The position numbers and the translations under genes are program-made. Shown here piece after piece: positions 52,977 to 64,000 of a stretch of 64,000 nt of DNA; the first letter of the stretch is position 1, and the number at the start of each line of letters is the position of its first letter. The DNA is from Calliopsis andreniformis (taxonomy: Eukaryota; Arthropoda; Insecta; Hymenoptera; Andrenidae): assembly GCF_051401765.1 (NCBI RefSeq), contig NW_027480463.1, positions 2,976,001 through 3,040,000 on the forward strand. Reading direction: 5' to 3'. Below the pieces are notes generated by a model, which had not been told where the DNA came from, did not search any database, and worked only from the letters and a program-made list of their open reading frames with translations.

Positions 52977-54471
52977 CAATCTTCAATCCTCAATACTCAA
53001 TCTTCAATACTCAATCCGCAATCCTCAATCCTCAATCCTCATTCTTCAATCCTCAACACCCAATCCTCAATCTTCAATCCTCAATCCTCAATCCTCAATT
53101 CTCAATCCTCATTCCTCAATCCTCAGACCTCAAACATCAATACTCAACCCTCAGTCCTCGTCCTCAATCCGCAACTCTCAATCGTCGATCCTCAATCTTC
53201 AATCATCAATATTCAATCTTCAATCCTCAATTCTCAATCCTCAATACTCAATCCTCAATCCTCAATCCTCAATCCTCAATCCTCAATCCCCAGTCCTCAA
53301 ACCTCAGTCGTGAATCCACAATCCTGAACCCTCAATATTCAACCCTCAGACTTCAACAATCAGTTGTGAATCCTCAATCCTCAATAGAAAATCCTCAATT
53401 CACAGGTTTCAATACTCAATACTCAGCCTGCAATCTTCAAATCTCTATCCACAAACATCAATTCTCATCACTCAACCCTCAATATTCAACGCACAACCCT
53501 CAACAATCAATACTCAATACTCAACCATCAATCCTCAATTCTCAATACTCAATCCTCAATCCTCAATCTTCAATCCTCAATACTCAAACTTCAATCCTCA
53601 ATCATCAATCCTCAATCCTCAATCCTCAATCCTCTATCCTCAATCGTTAATCTTCAACCCTGAATACTCAATCTTCAATACTCAATCCTCAATCCTCAAT
53701 CCTCAATCCTCAAGCGTCAATCCTCAATCCCCAATCCTCAATCTTCAATCCCCAATCCTCAATCCTCAATCCTCAGTCCTTAATCTTCGATCCTCAATAC
53801 TCAATCTTCAATCCCCAATCCTCAATCCTCAATCCTCAATCCTCAATCCTCAATCTTAATCTTCAATCCTCAGTACTCAATCTTCAATCCTGAATCCTCA
53901 ACCCTCAATCCTCAATCCTCAATCTTCAATCCTCAATACTCAATCTTCAATCCTCAATCCTCAATCCTCATTCTTCAATCCTCAAAACCCAATCCTCAAT
54001 CTTAAATCCTCAATCCTCAATCCTCAATCCTCAATCCTCAATCCTCATTCTTCAATCCTCAACACCCAATCCTCAATCTTCAATCCTCAATCCTCAATCC
54101 TCAATTCTCAATCCTCATTCCTCAATCCTCTGACCTCAAACAGCAGTACTCTACCCTCAGTCCTCGTCCTCAATCCACAAACATCAATCCTCAATCCTCA
54201 ATCTTCAATCATCAATATTCAATCTTCAGTCCTCAATCCTCAATCCTCAATTCTCAATCCTCAATCCTCAATGTTCAATCCGCAATACCCAATCCTCCAT
54301 CTTCTATCCGCAATCCTCAATCCTCAATCCCCAATCCTCAATCCTCAATCCTCAATCCTCAATCCTCAATCTTCAATCCTCAATACTCAATCTTCAATAC
54401 TCAATCCTCAATCCTCAATCCTCAATCCTCATTCTTCAATCCTCAACACCCAATCCTCAATCTTCAATCCT
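52977..54471 (+). repeat. 1,293-bp unit 3 and flank
   Basis: Matches 30640-32134 at an offset of 22,337 bp. The A box is 53357-53489 and no A2 follows, as at 31020. The match ends at 54471, at the joint with the next 11,521-bp copy. Confidence 0.87.
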
Positions 54472-57400
54472 GAATCCTCAATACTCATTCCTCAATGCTC
54501 AATCCACGATCGTCAATCTTGAATCCTCAATACTCAATCTTCAATCCTCCATCCTCAATCCTTAATCCTCAATCCTCATTCTTCAATCCTCAATACCCAA
54601 TCCTCAATCTTCAACCCTGAATCCTCAATCCTCAATTCTCAATCCTCAATCCTCAATTCTCAACCTTCAATCCTCAATACTGAACCTTCAATCCTCAATC
54701 CTCCATTCTCAGTCCTCAATCCTCAATCCTCAATCTTAATCTTCAATCCTCAGTACTCAATCTTCAATCCTCAATCCTCAATCTTCAATCCTCAATCCTC
54801 AATCCTCAATCCTCAATCCTCAATCCTCAATCCTCAGACCTCAGGCATCAACACTCAACCCTCAGTCCTCGTTCTCAGTCCACAACCCTCAATCCTCAAT
54901 CCTCAATCTTCATTCATCAATATTCAACCTTCAATCCTCAATCCTCAATCCTGAATCATCAATCCTCAATCCTCAATGTTCAATCCTCAACAGCCAATCC
55001 TCAATGTTCAATCCTCAGTCCTCAATCCTCAATTCTCAATCCTCAATCCTCATTCCTCAGTCCTCTCTCCTCAAACCTCAATCCTGAATCCTCAATCCTG
55101 AATTCTCAAGCTTCAGCCCTCACTCCTCAACAATCAGTTGTCAATCCTCAATCCTCAATAGAATATCCTCAATTCACAGTTTTCAATACTCAATACTCAA
55201 TCCGCAATCTTCAAATCTCTATCCAGAAACATAAATTCTCATCACTCAACCCTCAACACTCAGTATTCAATGTTCAATCCTCATCCTCAATTCTGAATCT
55301 TCAATCCTCAATACTGAATCTTCAATTCGCAATCCTCAATCCCCAATCCTGAATTCACAATGCTCAATCCTCAATGCTCAATCCTCGATCGTCAATCTTC
55401 AATCCTCAATACTCAATCTTCTATCCTCAATCCTCAATCCTCAATCCTCAATCCTCATTCTTCAACCCTCAATACCCAATCCTCAATCTTCAACCCTCAA
55501 TCCTCAATCCTCAATTCTCAAACCTCAATCCTCAGACCTCAGTCCTCAAACCCCAATCCTCAACCCTCAGCCCTCATCCTGAATCCTCAATCCTCAATCC
55601 TCAATTCTCAATCCTCAATCCTCTGTCCTTAGTCCTCAAACATTAATCCTCAACCCTCAGCCCTCATCCTCAATCCTCAATCCTCAATCCTCAATCCTCA
55701 AAGTTCAATCCTCAACAGCCAATCGTCAATCTTCAATCCTCAATCCTCAATCCTCAATTCTCAATCCTCAATCCTCAATCCTCAGTCCTCTCTCCTCAAA
55801 CCTCAATCCTGAATCCTCAATCCTGAATCCTCAAGCTTCAGCCCTGAGTCCTCAACAATCAGTTGTCAATCCTCAATCCTCAATAGAATATCATCAATTT
55901 ACAGTTTTCAATACTCAATACTCAATCTGCAATCTTCAAACCTCTATCCACAAACATCAATTCTCATCATTCAACCCTCAACACTCAGTCCTCAATGTTC
56001 AATCCTCAATCCTCAATTCTCAATCTTCAATCCTCAATACTGAACCTTCAATCCTCAATCCTCAATTCTCAGTCCTCAATCCTCAATCCTCAATCTTAAT
56101 CTTCAATGCTCAGTACTCAATCCTCAATCCTCAATCCTCAATCCTCAATCCTCAATCCTCAATCTTCAATCCTCAATAGTCGATCTTCAATCCTCAATCC
56201 TCAATCCTCAATCCTCAATCCTCAATCCTCAATCCTCAATCCTCTATCCTCAATCTTAATCTTCAATCCTCAATCCTCAATCCTCAATCCTCAACCTTCA
56301 ATACTCGATACTCAATCTTCAATCCTCAATCCTCAATCCTCAATCCTCAATCCCCAATCCTCAATACTCAATCGTCAATCTTCAATCCTCAATACTCAAT
56401 CTTCAATCCTCAATCCTCTGTCCTCAATCCTCAATCCTCATTCTTCAAGCCTCAATACAGAATCCTCAATCTTAAATCCTCAATCCACAATTCGCAATCC
56501 TCAATCCTCAATCCTCAGGCCTCAAGTATCAATACTCAACCCTCAGTCCTCGTCCTCAATCCCCGACCTACAATCCTCAATGCTCAATCTTCATTCATCA
56601 ATATTCAACCTTCAATCCTCAATCCTCAATACTCAATCCTCAATCCTCAATCCTCAATGTTCAATCCTCAATACCCGATCCTCAGGCTTCAATCCTCAAC
56701 CCTCGATCCTCAATCCTCAGTCCTCAACCCTCAATCCTCAGTCTTCAAACCTCAATCCTGAATCCACAATCCTGAATCCTCAATCTTCAGCACTCAGTCC
56801 TCAACAATCAGTGGTCCATCCTCAATCCTCAATAGAATATAATGATTTCACAGTTTTCAAGTCTCAGTACTCAACATGCAATCTTTAAATCTCTATCCTC
56901 AAACAGCAATTCTCATCACTCAACCCTCAACACTCAGTCCACAATCCTCAATATTCAAGCCTCAATCCTCAATCCTCAATCCTCAATCCTCAACCTTCAA
57001 TCCTCAATACTGAATCTTCTATCCTCAATCCCCAACCCTCAATCCTCAATTCGCAATCCTCAATAGTCGATCTTTAATCCTCAATACTCAATATTCAATC
57101 CTCAATCCTCAATCCTCAATCCTCAATCCTCAAATCTCAATCCTCAATCCTCAATCCTCAGACCTCAAACATAAATATTCAACCCTCAGTCCTCGTCCTC
57201 AATCCACAACCCTCAATCCTCAATCCTCAATCCTCAATCCTCAATCTTCAATCCTCAATCCTCAATCCTCAATCCTCAATCCTCAATCCTCAATCCTCAA
57301 TGTTCAATCCTCAACAGACAATCCTCAATCTTCAATCCTCAATCCTCAATCCTCAATTCACAATCCTCAATCCTCAATCCTCAGTCCTCTCTCCTCAAAC

Positions 57401-60400
57401 CTCAATCCTGAATCCTCAATCCTGAATCCTCAAGCTTCAGCCCTCAGTCCTCAACAATCAGTTGTCAATCCTCAATCCTCAATAGAATATCATCAATTCA
57501 CAGTTTTCAATACTCAATACTCAATCTGCAATCTTCAAATCTCTATCCACAAACGTCAATTCTCATCATTCAACCCTCAACACTCAGTCCCCAATCCTGA
57601 ATATTCAATTGTCAATCCTCAATCCTCAATCCACAATCCTCAACCTTCAATCCTCAATACTCAATCTTCGATCCTCAATCCTTAATACTCAATCCTCAAT
57701 TCTCAATCCTCGATTGTCAATCTTCAATCCTCAATACTCAATCTACAATCCTCAATCCCCAATCCTCAATCCTCAATCCTCATTCTTCAATCCTCAATAC
57801 CCAATCCTCAACCTTCAACCCTCAATCCTCAATCCTCAATTCTCAATCCTCAATCCTCAGTCCTCAGTCCTCAAACCTCAATCCTCAACCCTCAGCCCTC
57901 ATCCTCAATCCTCAATCCTCAATCATCAATTCTCAATCTTCAATCCTCAATACTCAATCTTCAATACTCAATGCTCAGTCCTCAAATTTCAATTCTGAAT
58001 CCTCAATCCGGAACCCTCAATCTTCAGCCCTCAGTCTTCAACAATAGGTTGTTAATCCTCAATCCTCAATAGAATATACTCAATTCACAGCTCTCAATAC
58101 TCAATACTCAGACTGCAATCTTCAAATCTCTATCCACAAACATCAATTATCATCACTCAACCCTCAACACTCAGTCCTCAATGTTCAACCCTCAATCCAC
58201 AATTCTCAATCGTCAATCCTCAATACTGAACCTTGAATCCTCAATCCTCAATCCTCAGTCCTCAATCCTCAATCCTCACTCTTAATCTTCAATCCTCAGT
58301 ACTCAATCTTCAATCCTCAATCCTCAATCCTCAATCCTCAATCCTCAATCCTCAATCTTCAATCCTCAATACTCAATCTTCAATCCACAATACTTAATCC
58401 TCAATCCTCAATCCTCAATACTCAATCTTCAATCCTCAATCCTCAATCCTCAATCCTCAATCCTCAATCTTCAATCCTCAATACTCAATCTTCAATCCTC
58501 TATCCTCAATCCTCAATCCTCAATCCTCAATCCTCAATCCTCAATCGTCAATCTTCAATCCTCAATACTCAATCTTCAATCCTCAATCCGCTGTCATCAA
58601 TACACAATCCTCATTCGTCAATCTTCAATACCCAATTCTCAATCTTCAATCCTCAATCCTCAATTCTCAATTCTCAATCCTCAATCCTCAGACCTCAGAC
58701 ATCAATATTCAACACTCAGTCCTCGTCCTCAATCCACAACCCTCAATCCTCAACCCTCAATCTTTCATCATCAATATTCAATCTTCAATCCTCAATCCTC
58801 GATCCTCAATCCTCAATCCTCAATCCTCAATCTTCACTCCTCAAACCTCAATCCTCAATCCTCAATGTTCAAACCTCAATACCCAATCCTCAGTCTTCAA
58901 TCCTCAATCCTCCGTCCTCAATCCTCAATCCTCAATCCTCAATCCTCAGACCTCAAACCTCAATCCTGAATCCTCAATCCTGAATCCTCAATCTTCAGCC
59001 CTCAGTCCTCAACAATCAGTGGTCCATCCTCAATCCTCAATAGAATATCATGATTTCACAGTTTTCAATACTCAATACTCAACCAGCAATCTTTAAATCT
59101 CTATCCACAAACATCAATCCTCGTCACTCAACCCTCAACACTCAGTCCCCAGTCCTCAATATTCAATCCTCAATCCTCAATCCTCAATCCACAATCCTCA
59201 ACCTCCAATCCTTAATACTCAATCTTTAATCCTCAATCCCCAACCCTCAATCCTCAATTCGCAATCCTCAATAGTCGATCTTCAATCCTCAATACTCAGT
59301 ATTCAATCCACAATCCTCAATCCTCAATCCTCAATCATCATTCTTCAATCCTCAATACCCAATCCTCAACCTTCAACCCTCAATCCTCAATCCTCAATTC
59401 TCAATCCTCAATCCTCAGTCCTCAGTCCTCAAACCTCAATCCTCAACCCACAGCCCTCATCCTCAATCCTCAATCCTCAATCCTCAATTCTCAATCTTCA
59501 ATCCTCAATACTCAATCTTCAATCCTCAATGCTCAGTCCTCAAATTCCAATTCTGAATCCTCAATCCGGAACCCTCAATCTTCAGCCCTCAGTCTTCAAC
59601 AATCGGTTGTCAATCCTCAATCCTCAATAGAATATACTCAATTCACAGTTTTCAATACTCAATACTCAATCTGCAATCTTCAAATCTCTATCCACAAACA
59701 TCAATTCTCATCACTCAACCCTCAACACTCAGTCCTCAATGTTCAACACTCAATCCTCAATTCTCAATCTTCAATCCTCAATACTGAACCTTGAATCCTC
59801 AATCCTCAATCCTCAGTCCTCAATCCTCAATCCTCACTCTTAATCTTCAGTCCTCAGTACTCAATCTTCAATCCTCAATCCTCAATCCTCAATCCTCAAT
59901 CCTCAATCTTCAATCCTCAATACACAATCTTCAATCCTCAATCCTCAATCCTCAATCCTCAATCCTCAATCCTCAATCTTAATCTTCAATCCTCAGTACT
60001 CAATCTTCAATCCTCAATCCTCAATCTTCAATCCTCAATTCTCAATCTTCAATCTTCAATCCTCAATACTCAATCTTCAATCCTCTATCCGCTGTCCTCA
60101 ATCCTCAATCCTCATTCGTCATTCCTCAATACCCAATCCTCAATCTTCAATCCTCAATCCTCAATTCTCAATCTTCAATCCTCAATACTGAACCTTCAAT
60201 CCTCAATCCTCCATCCTCAGTCCTCAATCCTCAATCCTGAATATTAATCTTCAATCCTTAGTACTCAATCTTAATCTTCAATCCTCATTACTCAATCTTC
60301 AATCCTCAATCCTCAATCCTCAATCCTCAATCCTCAATCTTCAATCCTCAATACTCAATCTTCAATCCTCAATCCTCAATCCTCAATCCTCAATCCTCAA

Positions 60401-63400
60401 TCCTCAATCCTCAATCGTCAATCTTCAATCCTCAATACTCAATCTTCAATCCTCAATCCGCTGTCCTCAATCCTCAATCCTCATTCATCAATCCTCAATA
60501 CCCAATCCTCAATCTTCAATCCTCAATCCTCAATTCTCAATTCTCAATCCTCAATCCACAGACCTCAGACATCAATATTCAACACTCAGTCCTCGTCCTC
60601 AATCCACAACTCTCAATCCTCAACCCTCAATCTTTAATCATCAATATTCAATCTTCAATCCTCAATCCTCGATCCTCGATCCTCAATCCTCAATCCTCAA
60701 TCTTCACTCCTCAAACCTCAATCCTCAATCCTCAATGTTCAAACCTCAATACCCAATCCTCAGTCTTCAATCCTCAATCCTCCGTCCTCAATTCTCAATC
60801 CTCAATCCACAATCCTCAATCCTCAATCGTCAATCTTCAATCCTCAATACTCAATCTTCAATCCTCAATCCTCAATACTCAATACTCAATCCTCATTCTA
60901 CAATCCTCAATACCCAGTCCTCAATCTTCAATCCTCAATCTTCAATCATCAATATTCAATCTTCAATCCTCAATCCTCAATCCTCAATACTCAATCCTCA
61001 ATCCTCAATGTTCTATCCTCAATACGCAATCCTCAATCTTCAATCATCAATTCTCAATCCTCAATCCTCATTCCTCAATCCTCAATCTTAATCTTCAATC
61101 CTCAACACTCAATCTTCAATCCTCATTCTTCAATCCTCAATACCCAATCCTCAATCTTCAATCCTCAATCCTCAATCCTCAGTTCGCAATCCTCAATCCT
61201 CAACCCTCAGACCTCAGGCATCAACACTCAACCCTCAGTCCTCGTTCTCAATCCACAACCCTCAATCCTCGATCCTCAATCTTCAATCATCAATATTCAA
61301 CCTTCAATCCTCAATCCTCAATCCTCAATACTCAATCCTCAATCCTCAATGTTCTATCCTCAATACGCAATCCTCAATCTTCAATCCTCAAACCTCAATC
61401 CTCAATCCTCAATCCTCAACCCTCAATCTTAATCTTCAATCCTCAGTACTCAATCTTCAATCCTCAATCCTCAATACTCAATCCTCAATCCTCATTATTC
61501 AATCCTCAATACCCAATCCTCAATCTTCAATCCTCAATCCTCAATCCTCAATCCTCAATCCTCAATCTTCAATCCTCAATCCTCAATCCTCAATCCTCAA
61601 TCCTCAATCCTCAATCCTCAATCTTAATCTTCAATCCTCAGTACTCAATCTTCAATCCTCAATCCTCAACCCTCAATCCTCAATCCTCAATCTTCAATCC
61701 TCAATACTCAATCTTCAATCCTCAATCCTCAATCCTCATTCTTCAATCCTGAAAACCCAATCCTCAATCTTAAATCCTCAATCCTCAATCCTCAATCCTC
61801 AATCCTCAATCCTCAATCCTCAATGTTCAATCCGCAATACCCAATCCTCAATCTTCTATCCGCAATCCTCAATCCTCAATCCCCAATCCTCAATCCTCAA
61901 TCCTCAATCCTCAATCTTCAATCCTCAATACTCAATCTTCAATACTCAATCCTCAATCCTCAATCCTCAATCCTCATTCTTCAATCCTCAACACCCAATC
62001 CTCAATCTTCAATCCTCAATCCTCAATCCTCAATTCTCAATCCTCATTCCTCAATCCTCAGACCTCAAACATCAATACTCAACCCTCAGTCCTCGTCCTC
62101 AATCCGCAACTCTCAATCGTCGATACTCAATCTTCAATCATCAATATTCAATATTCAATCCTCAATCCTCAATCCTCAATACTCAATCCTCAATCCTCAA
62201 TCCTCAATCCTCAATCCTCAATCCCCAGTCCTCAAACCTCAATCCTGAATCCACAATCCTGAACCCTCAATATTCAACCCTCAGACTTCAACAATCAGTT
62301 GTGAATCCTCAATCCTCAATAGAATATCCTCAATTCACAGGTTTCAATACTCAATACTCAGCCTGCAATCTTCAAATCTCTATCCACAAACATCAATTCT
62401 CATCACTCAACCCTCAATATTCAACGCACAACCCTCAACCATCAATACTCAATACTCAACCATCAATCCTCAATTCTCAATACTCAATAGAATATCCTGA
62501 ATTCTCATGGTTCAATACTCAATCCACAATATCCAATAATCAAATCTCAATCCTCAAACATCAATTCTCAACACACAATCCTCAACACTCTGTCCTCTCT
62601 CTTCAATCCTCCATCCTCAATCCTCAATCCTCAAGCGTCAATCCTTAATCCCCAATCCTCAACCTTCAATCCCCAATCCTCAATCTTCAATCCTCAGTCC
62701 TCAATCTTCGATCCTCAATACTCAATCTTCAATCCTCAATCCTCAATCCTCAATCCTCAATCCTCAATCCTCAATCCTCAATCTTCTATCCTCAATACTC
62801 AATCTGCAATCCTCAATCCTCAGTCCTCACCCCTCAATCCTCATTCTTCAATCCTCAGTACCGAATCCTCAATCTTCAATCCTCTATCCTCAATCCTCAA
62901 TTCTCAATCCTCAATCCTCAATCCTCAGACCTCAAACATCAATACTCAACCGTCAGTCCTCGTCCTCAATCCACAACCCCCAATACTCAATCCTCAACCT
63001 TCAATTCTCAATCCTCAATCCTCAATCCTCAATCCTCGGTCCTCATTCTTCAATCCTGAAAACCCAATCCTCAATCTTAAATCCTCAATCCTCAATCCTC
63101 AATCCTCAATTCTCAATCCGCAATACCCAATCCTCCATCTTCTATCCGCAATCCTCAATCCTCAATCCCCAATCCTCAATCCTCAATCCTCAATCCTCAA
63201 TCCTCAATCTTCAATCCTCAATACTCAATCTTCAATACTCAATCCGCAATCCTCAATCCTCAATCCTCATTCTTCAATCCTCAACACCCAATCCTCAATC
63301 TTCAATCCTCAATCCTCAATCCTCAATTCTCAATCCTCATTCCTCAATCCTCAGACCTCAAACATCAATACTCAACCCTCAGTCCTCGTCCTCAATCCGC

Positions 63401-64000
63401 AACTCTCAATCGTCGATCCTCAACCTTCAATCATCAATATTCAATCTTCAATCCTCAATTCTCAATCCTCAATACTCAATCCTCAATCCTCAATCCTCAA
63501 TCCTCAATCCTCAATCCCCAGTCCTCAAACCTCAGTCGTGAATCCACAATCCTGAACCCTCAATATTCAACCCTCAGACTTCAACAATCAGTTGTGAATC
63601 CTCAATCCTCAATAGAAAATCCTCAATTCACAGGTTTCAATACTCAATACTCAGCCTGCAATCTTCAAATCTCTATCCACAAACATCAATTCTCATCACT
63701 CAACCCTCAATATTCAACGCACAACCCTCAACCATCAATACTCAATACTCAACCATCAATCCTCAATTCTCAATACTCAATAGAATATCCTGAATTCTCA
63801 TGGTTCAATACTCAATCCACAATATCCAATAATCAAATCTCAATCCTCAAACATCAATTCTCAACACACAATCCTCAACACTCTGTCCTCTCTCTTCAAT
63901 CCTCCATCCTCAATCCTCAATCCTCAAGCGTCAATCCTTAATCCCCAATCCTCAACCTTCAATCCCCAATCCTCAATCTTCAATCCTCAGTCCTCAATCT
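54456..64000 (+). repeat. 11,521-bp higher-order repeat, copy 2 (cut by window end)
   Basis: Repeats 42935-52479. A boxes: 55131-55263, 55856-55988, 56805-56937, 57455-57587, 58042-58174, 59013-59145, 59600-59732, 62292-62424 and 63585-63717. A2 boxes: 62488-62592 and 63781-63885. By eye I found four substitutions against copy 1: 43834/55355 C to T, 44938/56459 C to A, 47612/59133 A to C, 47631/59152 A to G. The 59733-62291 stretch has no A box. Confidence 0.92.
61912..64000 (+). repeat. 1,293-bp units, third location (partial)
   Basis: One full unit (61912-63204) and the start of the hybrid unit (63205 onward, TAGAAAATCC in the A box at 63585). It repeats 50391-52479 and is cut by the window end, so the unit count here is unknown. 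Confidence 0.88.

Larger units (their letters stand above)
42935..54455 (+). repeat. 11,521-bp higher-order repeat, copy 1
   Basis: The following 9,545 bp repeat this segment at a constant offset of 11,521 bp. A boxes: 43610-43742, 44335-44467, 45284-45416, 45934-46066, 46521-46653, 47492-47624, 48079-48211, 50771-50903, 52064-52196 and 53357-53489. A2 boxes: 50967-51071 and 52260-52364. From 48212 to 50770 there is no A box, only ordinary heptamers with B blocks. Near 47171 and 49041 a B-variant region repeats 1,870 bp apart. Its right part (50084 onward) is a copy of 29040-32134. Confidence 0.92.
1..64000 (+). repeat. Heptamer satellite array (TCCTCAA)n
   Basis: Every part of the window is made of 7-base units close to TCCTCAA. 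Common variants change positions 2 to 4 (TACTCAA, TCTTCAA, TATTCAA, TCGTCAA, TCATCAA, TTCTCAA, TCCGCAA, TCCACAA, TCCCCAA) or turn the last A into G. The CAA end is the most stable part. G is rare on this strand and the consensus has no CpG. No non-repeat sequence interrupts the array and it reaches both edges, so the true length is unknown. No gene, RNA or transposon can be supported. Forward open frames are compositional: all three frames read the same cyclic heptapeptide, while the reverse strand has TGA in every unit. It is satellite-like; the host is unknown. Confidence 0.97.

Noticed and set aside
1..64000. Telomere
   Set aside because: TTGAGGA is not a telomere unit I know (TTAGGG, TTTAGGG and relatives). 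Telomeres also lack such ordered kilobase-scale modules.
1..64000. CRISPR array
   Set aside because: The period is 7 bases, with no alternation of constant repeats and unique spacers. A-box spacing is irregular and the intervening sequence is satellite.
1..64000. CCAAT-type promoter elements
   Set aside because: CCAAT arises in every CCCAAT variant unit (TACCCAA and TCCCCAA) and therefore carries no information here.
1..64000. Pure assembly artefact
   Set aside because: Duplicated segments differ by consistent substitutions, whole-heptad indels and a hybrid unit, which artefactual doubling would not produce. Copy numbers may still be wrong and need read-level checking.
1..64000. Inverted copies or hairpin-forming palindromes at large scale
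   Set aside because: I saw no reverse-complement modules; every A, A2, B and C block is in the same orientation.

Overview
This window is one uninterrupted tandem array of a 7-base unit (consensus TCCTCAA, equivalently CCTCAAT; TTGAGGA on the other strand). I find no supportable gene, RNA gene, insertion sequence, CRISPR array, promoter or non-repeat island in any of the 64,000 bases. The array runs off both edges. The plus strand is nearly free of G, and every module I traced points the same way. Long open frames exist only on the plus strand, and they follow from composition: 7 is not a multiple of 3, so all three forward frames spell the same cyclic heptapeptide (S-S-I-L-N-P-Q) and lack stops. 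The complement contains TGA in every unit, so all three reverse frames are closed. I therefore annotate no CDS.

The organism cannot be fixed because there is no gene to place. A heptamer array of at least 64 kb with layered higher-order repeats most resembles eukaryotic satellite DNA; Drosophila virilis has heptamer satellites. Heptamer repeats also occur in bacteria (the cyanobacterial STRR families, one of which, CCCCA(A/G)T, differs from this unit at one position), but known examples are far shorter. This is inference.

Above the heptamer there is an ordered second level. The most striking element is a 133-bp, 19-heptad diverged block, here called the A box. I located 72 copies, plus 10 copies of a related 105-bp block (A2). 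Almost all stay in heptad register. A second conserved block (B, about 97 bp) carries a fixed 6-base unit. A third level consists of higher-order repeats.

Layout: 1-10670 is a roughly 6.1-kb repeat present twice, the second copy lacking 1,202 bp. 10671-14075 holds two related segments that differ by a 350-bp (50-heptad) deletion, with a copy of 1205-2070 between them. 14076-20270 is mixed modules, including a 259-bp tandem pair. 20271-24960 is a 2,114-bp repeat present about 2.2 times. 24961-29040 includes a 776-bp tandem pair. 29040-32134 is an array of a 1,293-bp unit. 32135-42934 is mixed modules, many shared with earlier regions. 42935-64000 is a tandem duplication of an 11,521-bp unit (second copy cut by the window end) that contains an expanded copy of the 1,293-bp array.

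The junctions I could read lie in heptad register with short identity, as expected from repeated unequal exchange and slippage. All repeat relations were read by eye, so boundaries are good to roughly one or two heptads unless stated otherwise.
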